Assembly: GCA_001599595.1 (NCBI GenBank)
Contig: BCHH01000008.1
Span: 1,213,364 to 1,277,363, forward strand
Direction: 5' to 3'
Source of the DNA: Beverwykella pulmonaria
Taxonomy: Eukaryota > Ascomycota > Dothideomycetes > Pleosporales > Melanommataceae
DNA: 64,000 bases
Notes under the pieces: model-generated
What the model was told of the DNA's origin: nothing
Seen by the model: the letters and a program-made list of their open reading frames with translations, nothing else
Database searches by the model: none
Position numbers and translations under genes: made by a program
Shown: positions 56,379-64,000 of the stretch, in pieces
Numbering within the stretch: the first letter of the stretch is position 1
Layout of the letters: each line of letters starts with the position of its first letter

Positions 56379-57666
56379 GTAGATGCCCGTGTAGTATATG
56401 TCGTGTATGAGTATAGATATTGAGCTAGCCCGGCGTTTTTGGATGAGCGATGATGCTTGGGGGGGATTGAAGGTTGACGGCGTGCACATGATACCAATAG
56501 ACTAATGATAGAGCGATTCTTCTGAGCCAGGAGAACGGAATTGTACTGTATGTTATCACTCATATAGAGACTGACGAGCAGAATTAGGCCAAGGGCGAGA
56601 CGATGACTTCAGCCTATTAAGCCCAACTGTATCTAGGACCAGTGCTGGCGCATTGGAAGAACCCAAAGGGAGGAGGTGACGCTGCCACTAAAGAGACTGG
56701 CCCTAGTGCTACGGTAATATTTGAAGTGTCAAATAGTGGGGATGACGCTGTCATTGCAGATACTATTGATGTCGTCACTCCTATTGGTGCCACTCTCGAC
56801 GGTATCGAGGACAGAGCTGGAGCTGTGCCAACTGATGACAATAACGTCGTCGCCGGACCTTGGAATACTGGGTCCCGCTACAGAAGATGCAGCTATCGCT
56901 ACTGAACTTCCTACAGCAATATCTCATAATACTGCGAGTAGTGTCAGAAGTCATAGTCTCTGATTTGCAGACATTTAGGCCCTAAAATATCGCTCTTGAG
57001 GACTTATTCTATAGGAGAAGCTATTCTACTGGTTGAATAGAAATACCAAAAATCGCTGTATTATACACCAGAAATCAAGAGTGAGGTAAATATATGTGAA
57101 CTTAAAACACCAAAATTTGGTTGCGTATACGTTCAAAAAAAGTGGTATGAAGGAAGCGTTGAGGGAGAGAGAAAAGAGTTATACGCTGCTGTTGAGCAGT
57201 CATGTTTGCAGAGAGGACGTAGAGTTGAAGAGTCATCAAGCCAAACACGTACTCAAAGTTAATACATTATCTTCTTCGTTTGTTATGATTAATTTTATTC
57301 GTATGAGAGTCGGATATCTTGAGGCTCTATGCTGAGACTGAAATAGTTGCAGGGATAACAACTAAGAGTTACAATCTTGAAGACAAAAATCTTGAAATAA
57401 ACAGCCATTCACTAAATCAAGAGTGTACGCAACGCAACTCAAAGAGAAATGCGGAGAGCAAGGAAAGACATATTTATGTTCTGGGTGAGTATGCTGGAGC
57501 CCCAAGTCATGAGTATACCTTTTCAAACCTAACTAGTGAAATGCAGATCCGAATACGTTATTTAAACCCAATGATATGGGCTCTACAACTCACCAGTATG
57601 GCCAATTCATGAGCTCAGCGCGAAGCTTTCCCCAAAAACCAGCGAGCACACCATTTTTCCCACCTC
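56379..57666. other. AT-rich gap, no gene accepted
   Basis: The plus strand is open at 56642-56905 with an Asp/Val/Gly-rich, low-quality reading and no homology that I recognise. From 56940 to 57600 the sequence is AT-rich and without coding character. The right end is the 3' flank of the MFS gene. Confidence 0.5.
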
Positions 57667-59384
57667 TTAATCTCTCTTAACACCCACCTTCCCAATTCCC
57701 CTCAACCCCCACACAAACACCGGCACAGTAACACAGCTTAGCACAAAAAGATACCAAAACGCCGCTCTAAACCCCTGCATCAGCGCTGGTGGACCCGTCT
57801 TGTCCCCATACCGACTCTGCTCGGTTACACTGCTCGCGATAACTGCGCTCGTAGCTAACCCAACACTTTTTCCGATTTGTGCAACAGTGTTAAAGACACC
57901 ACCAGCCAGCGCCTGCGTTTTAGCAGGGAAGACCGAAGTGATGACGAGGTTAGACACGGTGAAGAGAGCGTCGGCCCCGATGGGATTGAGGAATGTCGCT
58001 GGGAACGCACAGGCCCAATATGACCACTCCGGGTTGATGATGGACATAAGCAAACAGCCGATACTAGTCATTGCGATGCCAAAGGTGACTGCGAGATCGG
58101 CGCGGACTCTGTGTACGGCTAAGCCCATGACTAGATTTGATAACGCCCCAGCGAACGGGGCAGGCAGGAAGCGGAGCGAGGTTTGGATGGCAGAGATTTC
58201 TTGCACGTCTTGGTAGAAGAGCGTTTGGAAAGACTCAATGGAGTTGAAGACACCCCACGTGATGAAGACGCCAATGCAGATGCAAGTGAAGATGCGGTTG
58301 CGCCATAGAGAGTTGGGAATGACGGCGGGTCGTCCGAGGCGCTCTTGGCGGTCAACCCAAAGGACGAATGCGGGGATTAGGAGGATGGATATTATGAGTA
58401 TAGAGAGCGTTGTGGGATCAAAGATGTTAGAAGTACTGCCAGTGAGGGATCTGTAAATGTCAGTATCAAGAAAAGAGGTGGTTTTGAGAGGACGCACGCG
58501 AAGGAATAGCTCATCATGGCTAGAGATACGCCACCGATTGTTACCCCAACCCAGTCAATCTCAGTCTTGAGGCGGTCCCAAACTTTATCCTGCGCATTGT
58601 CGAGCTTGGGTAAACCAAAGAAGCCGACGCAGAAGACGATCGTATTGATGATGGCGGCAATGTAGAATCCCCATCTCCACCCGATCGTATCTGATAGAAT
58701 ACCACCAAGGGTAAGTCCGAGAGAGAACCCAATCGGTTGCCCTCCACCCATGGATGCAAAGGCTAGATTCCTCCTTTGGCCTTGGGGGAACGTAGCCGTA
58801 ATAATGCTGACGGCCGACGGCAAACAGAAAGAGATAGCAATGCCTGCAAAGCCGCGAAAGATGATGAGCTGCGTTCCATTCTGGGAGAGACCACAGGCTA
58901 AAGTGAATCCAGACTGTAATACGCAACCTGTAAGGTACATTGGCCGGGATCCAACGACGTCGGCAACGGATCCAAGTAACAGAAGCGTGCAGCCACACGT
59001 CAAAGCATAGATAGAAATCGGCCTATGACCCATTAGAAGAGTACTAATCTAGGGTTAAGATCAATGAACATACCACAACAACACACTCGGAGAGAGACCA
59101 AGCTCATGAGCCATAGTAGGCAGCCCTATCGTCACAAGGCCGGCCAATAAACTGCTGATCATAGTGACACAAACCACAGTAACCAGCACAATGGCCGTAG
59201 TCGCCTTGTTTGGATTCGGAATTTGCTCTGCGGCCACTGCATTGGCGGACAGGTTCACAATTGGCTGCGTATCCGTCTCATCGTTCAGGATCGTTGAGGG
59301 CACTGTCTCGGCCTTCAATCTCAGGCTTGCTGGTTGGGTGATCGCTTCCGAATACCCTACCAACTCGATTGACTTGCGCGACAT
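57667..59384 (-). CDS. MFS transporter, DHA2 (14-helix) drug:proton antiporter type
   Basis: Three exons (59384-59074, 59022-58498, 58450-57667) give 539 residues. After about 60 polar residues, 14 hydrophobic segments follow. The motif-A-like loop between helices 2 and 3 reads GSVADVVGSRPMYLTG. The motif-C-like phrase is in IGFSLGLTLGGILSDTIGWRWGFYI, here split by me as GFSLGLTLGG and IGWRWGFYI, which marks antiporters. DWVGVTIGG precedes the extra central helices that separate DHA2 from 12-helix DHA1. Such carriers export toxic compounds or metabolites. The substrate is unknown and there is no adjacent biosynthetic gene. Confidence 0.88.
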
Positions 59385-59914
59385 GATGGCGAATAGTGGT
59401 GAAGCAGAGTCTGTTGATACATGAAGGCAAAGTTTACCTAGATATAAAAATTAATGCATGTCCGAATGCGGAATAAAGCCGCGTATTAATAAGATCTGAT
59501 CTGTTAGTCACAGTGCTGTTAACGAAGGAACTGTGGAGTCATCAAGGCAGGCCATCTGCGGTTTTGATCGCCACTGGCTAGAGATCATCTGCCTGCGATT
59601 GGTATACTCATACTCTTCCAACAAGGTGCAAAAATTCGGCGAGTGTAGATCAAGTACCGTGTTTCAAGGTTTCATGAATATTCTGTCATTTGCGTCTTTG
59701 ATAGCAGGAGAGAGCTTCTGTTCACCTCTTCTTGTCTTACCTGCATATCTATGTCATGATTATCATATCCTCCCTCATCCTACCCCGCCCTTTTAATGAG
59801 TAGGTCTCATCAATGTAATCAGAATATCGCTATAGCCTATTCTAACTTGCTACACCTACACCTTCATGTCATGTTTTCATAATGTGGATCACCAACTATG
59901 ACCCAACTAGCCTT
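59385..59914. other. intergenic, no gene seen
   Basis: 530 bases: promoter of the MFS gene at left and the 3' flank of COPI alpha at right. The plus-strand 87-codon frame 59533-59796 looks random. Confidence 0.6.
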
Positions 59915-62900
59915 TCAACCAACGAGCCTCAGGCCACTCGCAGGAGCGCCAATCTGGCAGACCTCACAAACTTTGCACACGGTGCCCTTGTACTTCCCAT
60001 GATATTTTGACCCGTCATATGGACAAGCCACTGAGGGACTACCGCCGTATATCGGGGTAAAAGATGCAGCGCATATTTCGAAATCCGCAAATTGGTCGAA
60101 ATCAATCTCGATGGCATCCGTAGGATTCCTTTCTGCTACTGTTTTGACCCTCTTAGCTTGTTCCTTTAGCTTCGCGTTGCCGGTCCGGTCTAGCAAAGCG
60201 TTCGCAAAATTCAGGGCGGTATTGAGTTGTTTGTTCTTATTGGCAAAATTCATAGCGGCAGAGAGAGGAAGGGATTTATGCGGCCCCTCGAGCTCAGGGA
60301 CCGTGAAATAGGCGGACAATTCTAAAGCACGTTTCCTGCTATCCTCTGGAAGACCAGAAATGTCGGTCGCACCTTGAACGAGAGCGCGACGGGCGAGTTC
60401 AATAGACATGGCGATTATGTATTGAGCAGCTGTATGGATCGCCTTTTTTGCCTGTTCACATAATGTTAGTCACTGAAAGATTGTCAGAGTCAAAGGAGGC
60501 TTACTTCGGAAAGTTCGGCTTGTGACGAAACAACGTTGACAATCAAAAGCTGGAGTAGCTGCTTGAAGGTGTTTACACCATCCTGCAATTGATTCTTCAG
60601 CATAGCAGATTTGCCAGCCTGCAGCTCCCCGGTCAAGATGGACTCCAAGTCGCGAGGAATTATTGGGAGAATCTTCCGCGTGTCAGTCTCGTTGATTGTT
60701 CTCCGTACGTAGTTGACTAGAGACGGCATGTTCGGTGTGGCGGGAAGGAAGGTCCGTGTCGCTTGGTAGATCTCCTCAAAGCGTCCTTCGAGCGGAGCAA
60801 AATTGACTGCACCAATTTGACGGTTTAGCAGTTGCATCGCAGTCTCGAATGATCCTGCGGCGATATGATCTGCAGCCAGAGGGGAGTTTCGTGCCCATAG
60901 GTCTGCTTCACTGCTGCCTGCACCTGCTTCGGCTCCCTCAACTTCCACGAAGTCATCTTCGGCTTCAGCGTCCCCATCGTCGCCCATATCCCAACCGCCG
61001 ACGTCGTCATCCTCATCACCGCCAAGTTCTTCTGCTGCAGCACCTGAAGCCTCGGCCTCACCTAAGAGATCTTCATCTCCGTAACCATTTGCTGCTGGCT
61101 CTTCGGCGCCGACGCCATCAACTTCACCCATCAGTGCTCTCTCGAACACTGTAGAAGAGGCAGCGCGTGTAGGCCAATTGGCTTTGAAGGTTGGCACAAT
61201 TGGTTTCGGTGGTGCGATCCCACCGCCTACTGATGGCATGCTGATCTGGTCTTCAGTGAGACCGCTGGCTTCTAATATAGATTGAGCTTGCTCCTCAAGT
61301 CCGTGTGCTATAGCGGTGGCGTACGCTAACGGATATAGATCAATTTCCTGGAACATCTCGATGCGGTTTTGCACATCGCCCAAGTAAAGTGCGTTCTGGA
61401 AACGAGCGGTCATATCGCCCCGGTGCTCAGCAATTTTGGCCATACGTTTCAGCTTATCCTGATCACCAGTCGAGAGGTAGAGGAAGGAGAGTTTGTCGAA
61501 GTTCCTGAGCTTCTGGTACGTCATCTCCACAACCTGGTGATTTCCATGGGCGAGCGCTTCCGAACTCAATCGTTGCCAGAGTTTTGGTCGGTCGAGCTGC
61601 TTGGCCATCTCAACTGCAACATCGAGATTGCCGCACTCAATGGCAAGTTCAAAGCGGGTTTGAGGATCTTGGACGAATTGAAGCGCAATCTCCGGATACC
61701 CCTTCTTCTGGAGATACGAGATGATGCTTTGACCGACTAGGCTCGATGTCTTGATGATATTGAGCATTTCATCGTAGTTTCGTTTGATCAAGGCAAGCTT
61801 GAATCTGTATTCAGTAGGGTCGATTTGAAGGACCTTGGGTTTCGCCGCTCGGTCCAAGCAGTAGACGTTTCGGCCCTTAACTCTGACAAGATACACAGTG
61901 TGCTCGAGTGTGCGCACAATTCCGTTGTCGCCGTTCATTAAACTGTACTTGATGTGGTTCAAGGTGGAGCTAGCCTATCGTTAGTATGTTGGCACTACGG
62001 ATGCAGTAAAAGTTGTAACCTACTAGAGAAGGACCCCCGTGTCATCCCAGGTTGCGCTCTTGATACGAATAGTCTCATGTAATGTGCTGATTTGCTCGAG
62101 GTTCTTGGTGGCAATAGTCACGTTGTGCTTGCTCAACAAGGCAACGTGAAGACCATCTGAGGACCAGACAACGTACTTGACTCCGTTGACTGACAGCTCC
62201 GCAAGATTCTTCTTACCCTGGATGTCATACAATACGACAGAAGTAGGGGTGATCAGGAGCAAATTTCCGGTGCCACCAAAGTAAATGTCTGAGGTTCCGT
62301 GCGGAGGTTTGATCGTTTTCGTGGTGGAGTTGTTGAGGTCCTTGATGTCAATCTGCTGGTTCGACTGGCTGAAGACTGCAAACCTATTTCGGGCAACGAA
62401 TACAGCAGAATTTCCAGATCCACGCTTGGTGTCCGTGGGTTCCACTGCTCCTGAGGCGTCGCGTGGAAGGGTGATTAGCTCATAAGTTCCTCCATCTGTA
62501 GGCGAGGTGACTAGAACTGATCGCTCAGCTGGATTGTATGAGAGCATGCGCGGAGGTACCCAAGCACTGCCAAGCTTCTTCAGAGAGAGCATTGATGGTG
62601 ACTCAAGATTTTTCTGGAAGTCGTAGGAGCGAACATGCTTTTCTTTGGTGATATAGAAAAGATTGTTTTGGTACACAGCGGATGCCGGACGCTCGCGCTC
62701 CAATTTGAAGACCATGACTCCATTATCATGACCAGCAGCAAAAAGGTTGATTTCTGGGTGGGCTGCAATAACCCAGAACCGATCGTTCTCCCTCTTGAAA
62801 GACTGAACGGATGTTCTCCGGTTGAGGTCCCAAACTCGGATTGTCTTGTCTTCGCCAACAGACAATATCAAATCTTGGTGAGGGTGGAAAAGACATGCGG

Positions 62901-63990
62901 ATGCGTTCTGGAAATGACCTCGACAGGTATCCACCTCCCAAGCCTTCGTTTCGGACATTCTCCAAAGCTTCACCAAGCGATCATCTCCAGCCGACACAAT
63001 CAGGGGGAGTGTTGGGTGAAAAGCGACCCAGTTGACGCCTCGATCATGGCCCTCGAGAACAAATTTGACTACCGCGTCTGTGTTGCCAAACATGTCTGCC
63101 TGATTCTGGTTTGCCCGCGCCATCTGGTCCTCAAAGGACATGGCTGTTGGCGCAGAGTGCTTCTTCCTCAACCCAGAGATATCCCAGACACGAACCGACT
63201 GATCGAGTGAGGCAGATACTATCAGGTCCTCTTTCGGGTGGAATTGCGCGCACATGGTGTAGTGGTTGTGGCCGGTCATGGTGCAGACTTTGGAGGGTTA
63301 GACGGGTTGAGTGAGGACATGTGGGGGCTTACTTAGGGAACCTGAAAATATTAGCGAAGTCAATTGATCATTAGGAGAGAAACTCACGGTTCTGCCAATT
63401 CCATATACGGATGGTCTCTGCAAAAGTCCATTGAGTTAGCCAAGATACCGGCTATTGGACAGTGCTCCGCTTACGGTCATCGGAACTGCTCACTATCCAG
63501 GGCAGTTCATGGTGGAAGAACACGGTGCGCACATAGTCTAAGTGACCGTTCAAAGTGAAGAGACATCGTCGAGTCTGGTACGACCAGACCTTGATCTTGT
63601 AGTCATCGCCGCCGGACACAAACCTGCGATTTGGTCAGTTTCCCGCTCTCATAGTCCAATATTCTCAGAGGCATGCTCACAGCGGCTGCGTCTTGTGAAA
63701 GTCTATGCCGCGGACCGGCCCATCATGCTCTTCGAAGCGGTCTATCAGGGTGCCCATGCGGTAGTCCCACAATTGGATAGTGGAGGAGTGCAGCGATACG
63801 AGGATCCATGGCCTGCGAGCGGTCAGCGGGGGAGCTGTGTGTGCTGGGTGCGCGGAGGTACCTCTTGGGGTGGAAGGCAATGCCCTTCGCCCTGGAGGAT
63901 TTGGACTCGAACTGTAGATAGTCAGCGAGCTGGACGTGGGCGCATTGGCGGGGAGCGGCCTGCCTTGGTCAACATGGACGGGGTGGACAT
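59915..63990 (-). CDS. RET1: coatomer (COPI) subunit alpha
   Basis: Nine exons (63990-63964, 63911-63862, 63812-63681, 63623-63475, 63417-63388, 63341-63333, 63287-62024, 61969-60505, 60451-59915) keep frame throughout and give 1220 residues, the normal length. [19 protein letters not shown] at the start and [20 protein letters not shown] are diagnostic. Seven N-terminal WD40 repeats follow ([44 protein letters not shown] and others), then the second propeller/TPR region. The C-terminal CTD ends with a Cys-rich segment ([22 protein letters not shown]) and binds epsilon-COP. Alpha-COP recognises KKxx retrieval signals. Intron 1 appears to be GC-AG, and exon 6 has only nine bases (encoding part of Arg-Ser-Leu-Ile). 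The ATG is 11 bases from the window edge, so the promoter is outside. Confidence 0.95.
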
Positions 63991-64000
63991 AGTGGAGGTG

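Noticed and set aside
45665..59384. A secondary-metabolite gene cluster (P450s, MFS transporter, membrane receptor)
   Set aside because: No PKS, NRPS, terpene cyclase, DMATS or pathway regulator is present, and housekeeping genes (NAA30, LRO1) lie between.

Overview
The window is nuclear DNA of a filamentous ascomycete (Pezizomycotina). Evidence: many short introns (about 50-70 bp, GT-AG, branch sites like CTAAC/CTGAC), single-copy fungal housekeeping genes, fungal P450, MFS and rhodopsin-like membrane protein families, and retroelements whose in-frame stops are almost all TAG from CAG. That stop pattern, with His-to-Tyr and Asp-to-Asn changes at conserved retroelement positions, is the mark of RIP (repeat-induced point mutation). 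A Dothideomycete is my guess; I cannot place the species.

Layout. 1-6.2 kb is a wrecked transposon island: the chromodomain end of one Ty3/gypsy element followed by its LTR, a reversed Gag-protease remnant of a second, and another Gln-rich decayed element. At its edge (6.5-9.2 kb) stands an intact three-exon gene for a Crinkler/RHS-type protein: SAM-like header, P-loop NTPase, REase-fold nuclease. 10-19 kb is gene-dense: a Cys-rich wall-sensor-like membrane protein, Rqc2/NEMF, COPI zeta and a mitochondrial PPR-like protein. 19-28 kb is gene-poor, with one short LTR, fragments and a GC-rich stretch without a recognised gene. At 28-34 kb a second P-loop NTPase/nuclease gene lies, antisense, between an F-box 5' fragment and an F-box-family C-terminal fragment, as if it had been inserted into an F-box gene. 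35-44 kb holds SCJ1 (HDEL), mitochondrial uS17, CDC7 kinase and condensin subunit 1. 45-53 kb holds an intact kaurene-oxidase-like P450, a broken second P450 and a seven-helix membrane protein. 54-64 kb holds NAA30/MAK3, LRO1 (PDAT), a DHA2-type MFS transporter and COPI alpha, whose start codon lies 11 bases inside the right edge.

How they work together. Four close head-to-head pairs share short promoters: RET3/PPR-like, SCJ1/uS17m, CDC7/condensin-1 and NAA30/LRO1. COPI zeta and alpha belong to one vesicle coat but are 44 kb apart. The most unusual content is the two different NTPase-plus-nuclease genes about 20 kb apart, both in repeat-rich, gene-poor borders and both carrying in-frame minisatellites. 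They resemble the eukaryotic effector/conflict class related to Crinklers and RHS proteins.

Limits. All exon boundaries were read by eye from frame continuity and splice signals; no database search or expression data were used. Runs of N at 4267-4435 and 30669-30710 are base-calling gaps.
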